From Thermoflexus sp. (GTDB lineage: Bacteria > Chloroflexota > Anaerolineae > Aggregatilineales > Aggregatilineaceae): a stretch of DNA of 52,896 nt. This document shows positions 33,741 through 41,771 of the stretch, in pieces. Under the pieces are notes generated by a model that saw only the letters and a list, made by a program, of their open reading frames with translations, was not told the origin of the DNA and did not search any database. Position numbers and translations under genes: made by a program. The DNA is taken from assembly GCA_020724465.1 (NCBI GenBank), contig DYGX01000024.1, forward strand, positions 1-52,896, in the 5' to 3' direction. Position 1 is the stretch's first letter, and every line of letters begins with the position of its first letter.

Positions 33741-34133
33741 TTAACCGATCTGCCGGCCAACCACCAGTCCCGCAAACGCCCCGAGGATGCACAGCAGGTT
33801 CGTGCCCAGGACGTTGCCAAGCGCGCCAAGCAGATCGCCCGACTCCCATAATAACGCGGTCTCGTTGGCGAAGGTGGAAAAGGTGGTGTACGCTCCGAAG
33901 AACCCGACCACGATCAGCATGCGGGCGCGCGGGTCGATGGTGATGTGCTGCGCGGACCAGCCCAGAAACACGCCCAGCAGCAGCGCCCCGCTGAGGTTCA
34001 CGACCAGCGTCCCCCAGGGGAAAGTCTGCCCCACCCGCTCGGCGACCCACCCCGCGACCCAATACCGCATATTCGCTCCGAAAAACCCGCCCAGCCCGAT
34101 CAGCAAAAACGTCTCCACCTGTCTGTTCACCAT
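33741..34133 (-). CDS. crcB: CrcB/Fluc fluoride channel
   Basis: The 130-residue protein with four membrane helices carries all family marks: GLGGFFGANMRYWVAG (loop after helix 1), GTLVVNLSGALLLGVFLG (helix 2 with the conserved Asn), and GFFGAYTTFSTFANET (helix 3 break with the Phe-box and TTFST). Fluc channels form dual-topology dimers that let fluoride leave the cell. The start ATG 34133 is preferred to longer frames because they would run into the terminator. It is the first gene after the fluoride riboswitch (34208-34280), and its stop lies 15 bases from the DUF190-CBS gene. Confidence 0.95.
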   Translation of the reverse strand: MVNRQVETFLLIGLGGFFGANMRYWVAGWVAERVGQTFPWGTLVVNLSGALLLGVFLGWSAQHITIDPRARMLIVVGFFGAYTTFSTFANETALLWESGDLLGALGNVLGTNLLCILGAFAGLVVGRQIG

Positions 34134-34177
34134 CCCGTTATTCCTGGCGTCGAATGGCGCGCCTGCCGCGTGCCAGC

Positions 34178-34217
34178 AAAAAGCCTCTACCTGCACAGCC
34201 GTGCGCGGGTAGAGGCT
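34178..34217 (-). terminator. crcB riboswitch terminator
   Basis: AGCCTCTACC (34217-34208 on the minus strand) pairs with GGTAGAGGCT (34191-34182), ending in T5 (34182-34178). The 5' arm is shared with the aptamer pseudoknot, giving an on-switch by fluoride. It has the same design and nearly the same sequence as 13495-13537. Confidence 0.9.
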
Positions 34218-34280
34218 ATCAGTCCCCTGCGAGGACACTTTGGCCGGCGCCGGACCGGCTCAAGCGAGCCTCATCGCTCA
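34208..34280 (-). promoter_or_regulatory. Fluoride (crcB-motif) riboswitch
   Basis: On the minus strand: GAGCGATGAGGCTCGCTTG, an insertion hairpin (GCCGG...CCGGC), CCAAAGTGTCC, GGGACTGATAGCCTCTACC. The CTGAT core, the GAGGCT/AGCCTC pseudoknot and the CCAAA joining segment match the known fluoride aptamer, with covarying base pairs relative to the Thermotoga sequence as I recall it. It lies directly upstream of crcB, the classical target. Confidence 0.93.
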
Positions 34281-34293
34281 GTGTCAGGCGTCT

Positions 34294-34322
34294 ATTGTGG
34301 CATGTTCGCCCCGAATCGTCAA
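34294..34322 (-). promoter_or_regulatory. crcB operon promoter
   Basis: TTGACG (34322-34317), a 17-bp spacer ending in TGC, and CACAAT (34299-34294). RNA would start about 7-10 bases before the aptamer. Its spacer is similar to that of the promoter at 13617-13645. Confidence 0.75.
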
Positions 34323-34372
34323 TGCGGCGGCGAGCGCGCCCCCGGCCAAAATCTGCCACAGGCCGCCAAGCG

Positions 34373-34380
34373 TGCTAAAT
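34373..34380 (+). promoter_or_regulatory. Weak candidate -10 of the SLC13 gene
   Basis: TGCTAAAT lies 41 bases before the ATG, divergent from the crcB promoter. It resembles the TGCTAAAAT elements at 8779 and 47442 but is one A shorter, so the call is tentative. Confidence 0.3.
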
Positions 34381-34420
34381 CTTTAAGGATAAGCGTTATC
34401 GCCCAGAGGATAGCCGCTGC

Positions 34421-36184
34421 ATGGACCAGCTTATCGTCTTTAGTACCCTGGCTGGCGCGCTCGTCCTGTTTGTCGGCGGGTGGCTGCGCTACGACGTGGT
34501 CGCGCTGCTGGCGCTGCTGGCGGTCACGCTCACCGGCGTGATCACCCAAGAGGATGCCTTTTCCGGCTTTGGACACCCCGCCGTGGTGACCGTCGCCGCC
34601 GTGCTGGTCGTCAGCCGCGGGCTGTTCAACGGCGGCATGGGGGACCTGATCGCCCGGCGGCTGGCGTGGATGGGCAACAGCCCAGTGCGGCAGGTGACGG
34701 TCCTGACCGGGACTGTGGCGCTCAGCTCGGCGTTTATGAATAACGTCGGGGCGCTGACGCTGCTGATGCCGGTCGCGATCAAGATCGCCCGCAAGAGCGG
34801 GGTGCCGGCGTCGACGCTGCTCATGCCGCTGGCGTTCGGCTCGCTGCTGGGCGGCATGACGACCCTCATCGGCACGCCGCCCAACATTGTGATCGCCACC
34901 TTTCGCGCCCAGACCAGCGGCGCGCCCTTCCGCATGTTCGACTTTACCCCGGTCGGTCTGAGCGTGGCGCTGGCGGGCATCGCCTACCTGGGGCTGCTCG
35001 GCTGGCGCCTGATTCCCCGGCGGGAAAGCGCGGGGGCGCGCCAGGACCTGTTCGAGATCGGCGCCTACACGACCGAAGTACGCATCCCCGAAGGCTCGGC
35101 GCTGGCGGGCAAGATGGTGCGCCAGATCAAGGACGGCGCCAACGTTGACCTGGTGATCGTGGCCGTGCTGCGCGGCATCCAGCGCATCCCCGCGCCGTCT
35201 GCCTACGAGACCTTGCGCGCGGGCGACATCCTGGTGGTCGAGGCCACGCCCGAAGACCTGGAAGCCCTGGTCGAAGCCTATAAACTGGAGCTGGTGGGCA
35301 GCGGCAGCGCGGATAGCCTGGTGTTCAAAGACATGAGCGTTGTCGAGGCGGTCGTGATGCCCAACTCCCCGATTGTCAACCAGACGCCGCGCAGCCTGAA
35401 CCTGCGCTGGCGGCATGGGGTCAATCTGCTGGCCGTGGCCCGCCAGGGGACGCGCGTCAGGGCACGGCTGAGCCAGTTCCGCTTCCAAGCGGGCGACGTG
35501 CTGCTGCTCCAGACGCATACCGACACGCTCGGCGATGTGCTGTCGGCGCTGGGATGCCTGCCGCTGGCGGATCGCGAAATCGGGCTGGGGCGACCGCGCC
35601 GGTTGCTGGTTCCCGCGGCGATCTTCGCCGTGACGCTGGCCGTGGCAGGAACCGGGCTGCTCTCGATCGCGGTGGCGATGGCCGGCGCGGCGGTAGCGAT
35701 GGTGGTGCTGGGGGTTGTCTCGCTGAAAGAAGCTTACGACAGCATCAACTGGCCGATCATCATCCTGCTGGGCGCGATGATCCCGGTCGGCGGGGCGCTG
35801 GAGACGTCGGGCGGGGCGCAGACCATCGCCGACGGCTTGCTGCGGGTGGGCGCGACGCTGCCTCCGGCGGTCACCCTGGCCCTGCTTCTCATCGCGACCA
35901 TGAGCCTGTCCGATATCATCAACAACGCTGCCGCGGCGGTCCTCATGGCGCCGATCGCGGTCCACGTCGCGCAGAGCCTGGCAGCCGCGCCCGATCCCTT
36001 TTTGATGGCCGTTGCCATCGGCGCGTCATGCGCCTTTCTGACCCCCATCGGCCACCAGTCGAACACGCTCGTCATGGGGCCGGGCGGCTACCGCTTCGGC
36101 GACTACTGGCGCGTGGGCCTGCTGCTGGAAATTCTGGTGGTGCTGGTCAGCCTGCCCGTGATCTTGATCATCTGGCCGCTTTAG
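34421..36184 (+). CDS. SLC13-type anion permease with two RCK_C domains
   Basis: The 587-residue protein has the SLC13/DASS/CitT layout. An N-terminal membrane half ends in SAFMNNVGALTLLMPVAI and LLGGMTTLIGTPPNIVIA. Two TrkA-C/RCK_C regulatory modules follow (~residues 215-285, EVRIPEGSALAGKMV; and ~306-378, VVMPNSPIVNQTPRSLNLRW). The C-terminal half has SDIINNAAAAVLMAPIAV and FLTPIGHQSNTLVMGPG. The paired SNT-like motifs (TPPN and the HQSN region) bind the anion and Na+. Substrates in this branch include sulfate, and others are possible; with the sulfur genes at 20-27 kb, sulfate or a related anion is a fair guess. It is divergent from crcB. GAGG precedes the ATG. Confidence 0.9.
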   Translation: MDQLIVFSTLAGALVLFVGGWLRYDVVALLALLAVTLTGVITQEDAFSGFGHPAVVTVAAVLVVSRGLFNGGMGDLIARRLAWMGNSPVRQVTVLTGTVALSSAFMNNVGALTLLMPVAIKIARKSGVPASTLLMPLAFGSLLGGMTTLIGTPPNIVIATFRAQTSGAPFRMFDFTPVGLSVALAGIAYLGLLGWRLIPRRESAGARQDLFEIGAYTTEVRIPEGSALAGKMVRQIKDGANVDLVIVAVLRGIQRIPAPSAYETLRAGDILVVEATPEDLEALVEAYKLELVGSGSADSLVFKDMSVVEAVVMPNSPIVNQTPRSLNLRWRHGVNLLAVARQGTRVRARLSQFRFQAGDVLLLQTHTDTLGDVLSALGCLPLADREIGLGRPRRLLVPAAIFAVTLAVAGTGLLSIAVAMAGAAVAMVVLGVVSLKEAYDSINWPIIILLGAMIPVGGALETSGGAQTIADGLLRVGATLPPAVTLALLLIATMSLSDIINNAAAAVLMAPIAVHVAQSLAAAPDPFLMAVAIGASCAFLTPIGHQSNTLVMGPGGYRFGDYWRVGLLLEILVVLVSLPVILIIWPL

Positions 36185-36195
36185 AGCGCGTGGCG

Positions 36196-36377
36196 CCCCC
36201 TCAACCCCCGGCCCCTTCTCCCTCGCGCTGCGGGAAGAAAGGGAGCGCGTCACAGCGGCTCGAAGCCCCTCAACCGGCACGTGTAGGGGCCGGGCTTGCT
36301 CGGCCCGTGCCACCTCAAAGCCCCTCTCCCCGCGACGTAGTCGCAAGAGGGAGAGGGGTGCGGGGTGCGGGGCAAGA
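36196..36377 (+). repeat. C/G-rich intergenic repeat (copy 5, full length)
   Basis: This ~180-bp unit matches copy 6 (38095-38277) except for a 2-base indel. Its order is CCCCCTCAACCCCCGGCCCC, GCGCTGCGGGAAGAAAGGGA, a GGCACG...CGTGCC inverted element, the CCCCTCTCCC/GGGAGAGGGG hairpin and a TGCGGGGTGCGGGGCAAGAC tail. It lies at the 3' side of the glycosidase-like gene. Confidence 0.95.
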
Positions 36378-36398
36378 CCCTCGCCTGTGGCGATCCCC

Positions 36399-37988
36399 CT
36401 ACTCCAGCACAGGCAGGCTTGGAATATCTTCTACGCCGGCTACCAGAAAGTCGGCTATCCAGCCGTCCACGCCGCCCACCGTGACCGCGAGCCAGCTTCC
36501 GTCAGCGCTGCGTCCCCGGATTGTGATGTCGGTCCCCGGTGAGGCGCTCGTCACAATCCCGAACTGCGTGCCGGGTCCGCTGCGCACGTTCGCGTTGGAC
36601 GTTCCTGCGATGGTGCCGAACCGCAGCCCGCCGAAACGCAGAATAAAATCACCGGTGGACGCCTCGTTGAACGCATAGATCACTGCCGTTAGCGGCTGGT
36701 CGCCCGGCAGCTGATCCACACGGGCGCCGGGGGTGGTAGCGTGGCTGTCATCGTTGAAGGCAAGCAGGTTACCCGTGCTGTCATAAATGATGAGAATGGG
36801 GTCGAGTTCGCTGCCGGGAGCCGGATCGACACTGACGCTGATCGGTGAGGGATCGCCCGGCTGAAGTGTGAACACCGCGACGGGCGCAGCGGAGTTGATG
36901 GTCGCGGTCACTTCTTCTCCGGGCATGACCACCGGACCGGGAGATGGCTCCGGCAGATTGGCCAGCGACCCGATCGTCTGACACGCCGGGCAGGTGCCAT
37001 CCGCGCGAATGACCCCAATCCCCGCGGATAACGCATCAGGACCGGGGCTGTCGATGGCCTCAACGATCAGGAGCGCCACCCGGCCATCGGCCTGAGCAGC
37101 CAGAACAGCATCACGCAGCCATTTAGCCTGTTCGATGACGCTCGTTTCCCTGGCCCAGGGCAGATAATCCGGCCATGTTGCTTCGTAGCCTTCGGCGGAC
37201 GGGTACGCAAGCCAGGTGAAACACAGCGGGATGCCCTGTCCCTCAAACGGGGCTATGGCGCGCTCGATCATGGTCGGGAAGTATAAGGTCGGGTAGTCGC
37301 CTCTGGGATCGCCGCTTGTCAGTGCAGGGCTGACAGCCCCATCTGTATATTGGACGCCGATGCAATCCGCGAAACTGGCGGCGCCTGCGTCGGCCATTTG
37401 CTGAGCATAGACATCGTCATTGCAGCCCATGTCGGTGCAGCCCGCTGTGCCGAAGAACCCGCCCGGGACGGGCGCGCCCGAAATGACAAGCGTGTTGGGG
37501 TTGGCAGTCTTGATCGCGTCGTAGGCTGCCGCCAGCAGCCGGACGTAATTTGCGCCGTTGATCTGCCCGGCGGGCCACTCGCGGTCAATATTCTGCGCAT
37601 ACCATACCTCGATCGCATCAGCGCCCAGAGCAGCAACCTCGCCTGCGAACGCGGCAAAGCGCGGCACGTACTCGTCACCGAATGCTTCCATCTCGTCGGC
37701 AGCACCCCGGATCGTCAACAACACTTTGAACCCTGCCTGGTGCGCCTGTTCGACGAACTCGCGGGGCGGGGTCAGATCGCTGCCGGCTCGAAACCAGACA
37801 AAATGCCTGACCCAGGTCATACCGGCGGTTTGCATGGCGCTGATGGTACTGGCGTTCAGCTCGAACACGCGGCCACCCACCGGCAGCGGAAGCGCCGTCT
37901 CCCCGAAATCGGCACCGCCTTGCGCGTATACGCTCTGGGGAAACAGAAGGATGAGCACGAAAAGCGACAAAAGCATTCTGTATACCAT
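36399..37988 (-). CDS. Secreted glycosidase-like protein with substituted catalytic residues, PPC and SH3 domains
   Basis: The 529-residue precursor has a signal peptide (cut near residue 22). A TIM-barrel region resembling GH39/cellulase-type hydrolases (~30-330) includes AAALGADAIEVW-like sequence, NIDREWPAGQINGANYVRLL and NTLVISGAPVPGGFFG. A PPC-type domain (~360-455) and a bacterial SH3 domain (~460-520: NANVRSGPGTQFGIV, GVDGWIADFLVAG) follow. In relatives the barrel has VWNEPN, with the acid/base Glu; here it reads VWYAQN. The nucleophile strand, usually CFTE, reads CFTWLAYP. Both Glu appear lost, so it may be a binding protein rather than an enzyme. GGAG lies eight bases before ATG 37988. 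It is flanked by nearly identical repeats. Confidence 0.75.
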   Translation of the reverse strand: MVYRMLLSLFVLILLFPQSVYAQGGADFGETALPLPVGGRVFELNASTISAMQTAGMTWVRHFVWFRAGSDLTPPREFVEQAHQAGFKVLLTIRGAADEMEAFGDEYVPRFAAFAGEVAALGADAIEVWYAQNIDREWPAGQINGANYVRLLAAAYDAIKTANPNTLVISGAPVPGGFFGTAGCTDMGCNDDVYAQQMADAGAASFADCIGVQYTDGAVSPALTSGDPRGDYPTLYFPTMIERAIAPFEGQGIPLCFTWLAYPSAEGYEATWPDYLPWARETSVIEQAKWLRDAVLAAQADGRVALLIVEAIDSPGPDALSAGIGVIRADGTCPACQTIGSLANLPEPSPGPVVMPGEEVTATINSAAPVAVFTLQPGDPSPISVSVDPAPGSELDPILIIYDSTGNLLAFNDDSHATTPGARVDQLPGDQPLTAVIYAFNEASTGDFILRFGGLRFGTIAGTSNANVRSGPGTQFGIVTSASPGTDITIRGRSADGSWLAVTVGGVDGWIADFLVAGVEDIPSLPVLE

Positions 37989-38000
37989 TCTCTATTCTCC

Positions 38001-38538
38001 AAATAACGTGAAATTATGAAGGGCCATTTACTCTCAGTATGCTTAATATACTGCTTTTCTACGAACCGACACTTCCGCGCGGGCAGTGGAGCATGCCCCC
38101 CTCAACCCCCGGCCCCTTCTCCCGCGCTGCGGGAAGAAAGGGAGCGCGTCACAGCGGCTCGAAGCCCCTCAACCGGCACGTGTAGGGGCCGGGCTTGCTC
38201 GGCCCGTGCCACCTCAAAGCCCCTCTCCCCGCGACGTAGTCGCAAGAGGGAGAGGGGTGCGGGGTGCGGGGCAAGACGCCCGTAATCGCAATAATAATAA
38301 CCCAAGCATCGCCCAAGTATAGACGATCGGGTGATTACAGCGCCGCGCCGCCGCCCTATACTCAAGCACAAAAACCGGTATTGTAGCGCGTGCAGGGGTC
38401 TGAACCTTTGCTGGGGCGCGGGTTGCGCGCCTCGTGGCGCTGCCCGACGAGCGAGATGCAAGGAGGTGCTTTTTTCCCGTTGCCGCGTATCCCTATCACT
38501 CCGGCATTTTGGCCTGCAAGTTCGAGGAGGTTCATCTC
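38001..38538. other. Intergenic region before the dms operon
   Basis: Apart from repeat copy 6 (38095-38277) it contains a candidate -10 TATACT at 38357-38362 with a TTACAG -35-like box 16 bp upstream, and then a ~170-base leader to the dmsA start. I looked for a molybdenum-cofactor riboswitch in the leader and could not make its core fit. The leader does have small hairpins (e.g. GCGCGGGTTGCGC) and an AAGGAGG not followed by a start codon. Confidence 0.35.
38095..38277 (+). repeat. C/G-rich intergenic repeat (copy 6, full length)
   Basis: It is nearly identical to copy 5 and in the same orientation, on the other side of the glycosidase-like gene. The two form direct repeats about 1.9 kb apart. 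Confidence 0.95.
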
Positions 38539-41136
38539 GTGAGTGAGCAATCTTTGGTGATGAAAGCTCTCACCGACGTGACGCTCAAGCGGCGGTCGTT
38601 CCTCAAATGGAGCGCGGCGCTGAGCGGCACGGCGGCTTTGAGCGGCGGATTAAGCCGAAAGCTCGGCCCGGCGCCTTCGGAGTTTGCCCGCGCGGCAGCG
38701 TCCGAGGGCGAATGGATTACCGCGGCGTGCTGGCACAACTGCGGCGGGCAGCGCTGCCTGCTCAAGGCGCAGGTGGTCGACGGCGTGGTCAAGAAGGTCA
38801 AGACCGACGACACCCACCCGGACTCAATCGAGCTGCCTCAGATCCGGGGCTGCGCACGCGGTCGCGCGCAGGCGCAGCACGTCTTCGGCGCCGACCGGCT
38901 CAAGTACCCGATGAAGCGCAAGAACTGGGCGCCCGGCGGCGGCAAGAAGGAGCTGCGCGGGCGTGACGAGTGGGAGCGCATCTCGTGGGACGAGGCGCTC
39001 GACCTGATCGCCGATGAACTCAAGCGCATCATCGACACCTACGGCAACGAAGGCATTCTGGAAGTCGGCAGCACGCTCGGCGGTGTATTTACGCTGCTCG
39101 GCGGCGCGGTCAGGCCCTGGGGCACTACCTCGTGGGGCACGTGGTACTACACGGGCGATATCGTCGGCCTGGGCGACGGCCTGACCAACACCACCCACAA
39201 CGACCGCATCGAGCTGCAAAAATCGAACCTGATCGTGATCTGGGGCGGCAACCCGGCCTGGAGCGCGCAGGGCAACAACATGAAGTATTTCCTCGACGCC
39301 AAGCGCGCCGGGGCCAAATTCATCTTCATTGATCCCTTCTACAACGACTCGGCGATGATCCTGGCCGACGAGTGGTTCCCCGTCCGGCCGGCGACCGATC
39401 ACGCGCTGGCGCTGGGCATGGCCTACACCCTGATCACCGAGGATGACCCGGTCAACAACCCGCTGATCGACTGGGACTTTCTCAATCGCTGCTGCATCGG
39501 CTTCGACGCCGACCACATGCCCGAAGGGGCCGACCCGAAAGACAACTTCAAGGATTACGTCCTGGGGACCTACGACGGCCAGCCGAAGACGCCCGAATGG
39601 GCCGCCGAGATCTGCGGGCTGACGCCCAAGCAGATCCGCTATCTGGCGCGCACCATCGGCTCGACGCCCAAAGTCTCGCTGCTGACGGCCTGGGCACCGG
39701 CCCGCGTCAACGACGCGGACTCCTGGCCGCACATGTTCATGACCCTGGGCGCCATGACTGGCCACATCGGCAAGTCGGGCAGCTGCACCGGCGTGAGCTG
39801 CTGGGAGCGTTCCGCCGACGGCGGCCCGTTCCTGATCGGCGCGGGCGGCGCGGGCAACCCCCGCGTGCAGAACGAAAACGCCATCCGCACCCAGATCAAC
39901 AACGGCGAGCTGTGGAACGCAGTCCTCACCGGCCAGTACACCGCCGGCTACAACGACGTGCGCAATGTCAACATCCAGGCCATCATCCACGACGGCAGCA
40001 GCGGCCTCAATCAGAAAGTCGGCATGACCAAAGGGATCGAGGCGCACCGCAAGGTTGAGTTTGTGCTGTCGATCAACCTGTTCCTGAACACCAACTCTAA
40101 ATACTCAGACATCGTGCTGCCCGCCACGACGCAGTGGGAACGCTACGGCTACCTCAAGGGCAACCGCGATCACCTGATCTGGGCGCGCCAGATCACCGAG
40201 CCGCTCTTTGAAGCCAAAGACGATAGCTGGATCGCCGCCGAGCTGGCGAAGCGCCTGGGCCTGGACGCCGATCTGGTTGCCGGCCTGCCGCTCCAGCAGC
40301 AGATCTTCAACCAGCTGGCCGGTGCCTGGGTGCTCAAGGACAACGGGGTTGACCGCGAGAACCTGCTGACCATCACCGCCGAAGACATCGCCGAGATGGG
40401 CGTCGAGGGCGAGCCGCAGGAAGGCCGCATTACGCTGCAGGAGTTCAAGGAGCAGGGCATCTATGTGGTGCCGCGCAAGGATGGCGACAACTTCGGCTAT
40501 ATCGCGCTGAAAGACTTCCGCGACGACCCCGAAGCCAACCCGCGCAAGACCGAGTCCGGCTTGATGGAGATCTACTGCCCGGCGCAGCAAAAGATGATCC
40601 ACGACTTCGGCTTCACCGAGGTCGATCCGATCCCGACCTACAACCGCCCGCGCGAGGGGTACGAAGACACCTTCGAGGACTGGGAGAACAAGGTCAAGGG
40701 CGAGTATCCGTTCCAGCTTTTCACCATCCACTACCGCCGCCGCTCGCACTCGATCTTCGACAATGTGCCGTGGCTGCGCGAGGCGTTCCCGCAGGAATTC
40801 ATCATGAACCCGCTCGACGCCGAAGCGCTGGGCCTCAAACATGGGGACATCGCCAAGATCAGCAGCCGGCACGGCACGGTCATCCGCCCGGTGTTCATCA
40901 CCGAGCGCATCCGCCCCGGCGTGGTCACGCTGGGCGAAGGCGCGTGGGCCGAGATCGACGAGGAAACCGGCATCGACCGCGCCGGCGCGACCAACACGCT
41001 CAACGGCGCGTACACCACCGGCCAGGGGCACCAGGGCTGGAACTCGTGCAACGTCAAGATCGAACGGTACGGCGGTCCTGATGCGCTGGAGCAGGACTAC
41101 CTGTGGGAGCAGCGCATCCCGATTAAGGAAGCGTGA
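38539..41136 (+). CDS. dmsA: DMSO reductase-family molybdopterin oxidoreductase, catalytic subunit
   Basis: The 865-residue enzyme has a Tat signal (LKRRSFLKWSAALSG, residues ~17-31), so it is exported folded. A [4Fe-4S] motif C64-x3-C68-x4-C73-x31-C105 is followed by RLKYPMKR and SWDEALDLIADEL. The molybdopterin domains include WGGNPAWS, TEPLFEAKDDSW and a C-terminal LKHGDIAKI. S198 in GTTSWGTWYY is the likely Mo ligand, as in DmsA-type enzymes. The start is a GTG at 38539 with GAGGAGG eight bases upstream. It forms the dmsABC operon with the next two genes and reduces an S- or N-oxide or similar acceptor. The exact substrate cannot be read from the sequence. Confidence 0.9.
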   Translation: MSEQSLVMKALTDVTLKRRSFLKWSAALSGTAALSGGLSRKLGPAPSEFARAAASEGEWITAACWHNCGGQRCLLKAQVVDGVVKKVKTDDTHPDSIELPQIRGCARGRAQAQHVFGADRLKYPMKRKNWAPGGGKKELRGRDEWERISWDEALDLIADELKRIIDTYGNEGILEVGSTLGGVFTLLGGAVRPWGTTSWGTWYYTGDIVGLGDGLTNTTHNDRIELQKSNLIVIWGGNPAWSAQGNNMKYFLDAKRAGAKFIFIDPFYNDSAMILADEWFPVRPATDHALALGMAYTLITEDDPVNNPLIDWDFLNRCCIGFDADHMPEGADPKDNFKDYVLGTYDGQPKTPEWAAEICGLTPKQIRYLARTIGSTPKVSLLTAWAPARVNDADSWPHMFMTLGAMTGHIGKSGSCTGVSCWERSADGGPFLIGAGGAGNPRVQNENAIRTQINNGELWNAVLTGQYTAGYNDVRNVNIQAIIHDGSSGLNQKVGMTKGIEAHRKVEFVLSINLFLNTNSKYSDIVLPATTQWERYGYLKGNRDHLIWARQITEPLFEAKDDSWIAAELAKRLGLDADLVAGLPLQQQIFNQLAGAWVLKDNGVDRENLLTITAEDIAEMGVEGEPQEGRITLQEFKEQGIYVVPRKDGDNFGYIALKDFRDDPEANPRKTESGLMEIYCPAQQKMIHDFGFTEVDPIPTYNRPREGYEDTFEDWENKVKGEYPFQLFTIHYRRRSHSIFDNVPWLREAFPQEFIMNPLDAEALGLKHGDIAKISSRHGTVIRPVFITERIRPGVVTLGEGAWAEIDEETGIDRAGATNTLNGAYTTGQGHQGWNSCNVKIERYGGPDALEQDYLWEQRIPIKEA

Positions 41137-41142
41137 TAAGCC

Positions 41143-41769
41143 ATGGCGACTCAAAAAGCCTTTTATTTCGATGCGAGCGCGTGCAACGGCTGCAAGGCGT
41201 GCATGATCGCCTGCAAGTCCAAAAACGCGCTCCCGGTCGGAGTCAACTTCCGGCGGGTGCTCCAATACGGCGGCGGGGCGTGGGTTCCCGACCCGGAGTA
41301 TCCGGACTTCCTGCAGCCGAGCGGTCTGTTCGCCTATTCGCTGTCGGTGGCGTGCATGCACTGCCAAAACGCGCCGTGCGTGAACATCTGCCCGGCCAAA
41401 GCGATCGAAAAGCGCGACGACGGTATCGTGCTGGTGGACGAGGACAAATGCATCGGCTGCCACTACTGCGAGTGGGCCTGCCCGTATGGCGCGCCGCAGT
41501 TTGACGCCGACAAGGGCACGATGATCAAGTGCGACTTCTGCGTCGATCTGATCGATCAGGGCGAGGCGCCGTACTGCGTGGCGTCGTGCCCGATGCGCGC
41601 GCTGGACTTTGGCGAGCTGGACGAGCTGCGCGCCAAGTATGGGACGGTGAGCGCCGTCGCCCCGCTGCCCCCAGCCGACCTGACCGACCCGGCCTTTGTG
41701 ATGACGCCCCACCGGGACGCGCAGCCCGTCGGCCAGGGCACGGGCCGTATCTACGATGACGAGGTGTGA
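41143..41769 (+). CDS. dmsB: DmsB-type four-[4Fe-4S] electron-transfer subunit
   Basis: This 208-residue ferredoxin-like subunit has 16 cluster Cys in four groups: CNGCKACMIACKSKN (from residue 14), CMHCQNAPCVNICPAK, CIGCHYCEWACPYG and CDFC...CVASCP. It wires electrons from the membrane anchor to the [4Fe-4S] cluster and Mo site of the catalytic subunit. It starts six bases after dmsA and overlaps or abuts the anchor gene. It has no Tat signal and would be carried across by DmsA. Confidence 0.93.
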   Translation: MATQKAFYFDASACNGCKACMIACKSKNALPVGVNFRRVLQYGGGAWVPDPEYPDFLQPSGLFAYSLSVACMHCQNAPCVNICPAKAIEKRDDGIVLVDEDKCIGCHYCEWACPYGAPQFDADKGTMIKCDFCVDLIDQGEAPYCVASCPMRALDFGELDELRAKYGTVSAVAPLPPADLTDPAFVMTPHRDAQPVGQGTGRIYDDEV

Positions 41770-41771
41770 GC

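Noticed and set aside
38360-38480. tRNA-like pattern (GGTTCAGACCC on the minus strand)
   Set aside because: No acceptor, D or anticodon stems can be built around it.
38360-38538. Molybdenum-cofactor riboswitch upstream of dmsA
   Set aside because: The leader is long enough and the gene suits it, but I could not find the conserved GG-AAAC-type core or the matching stems.
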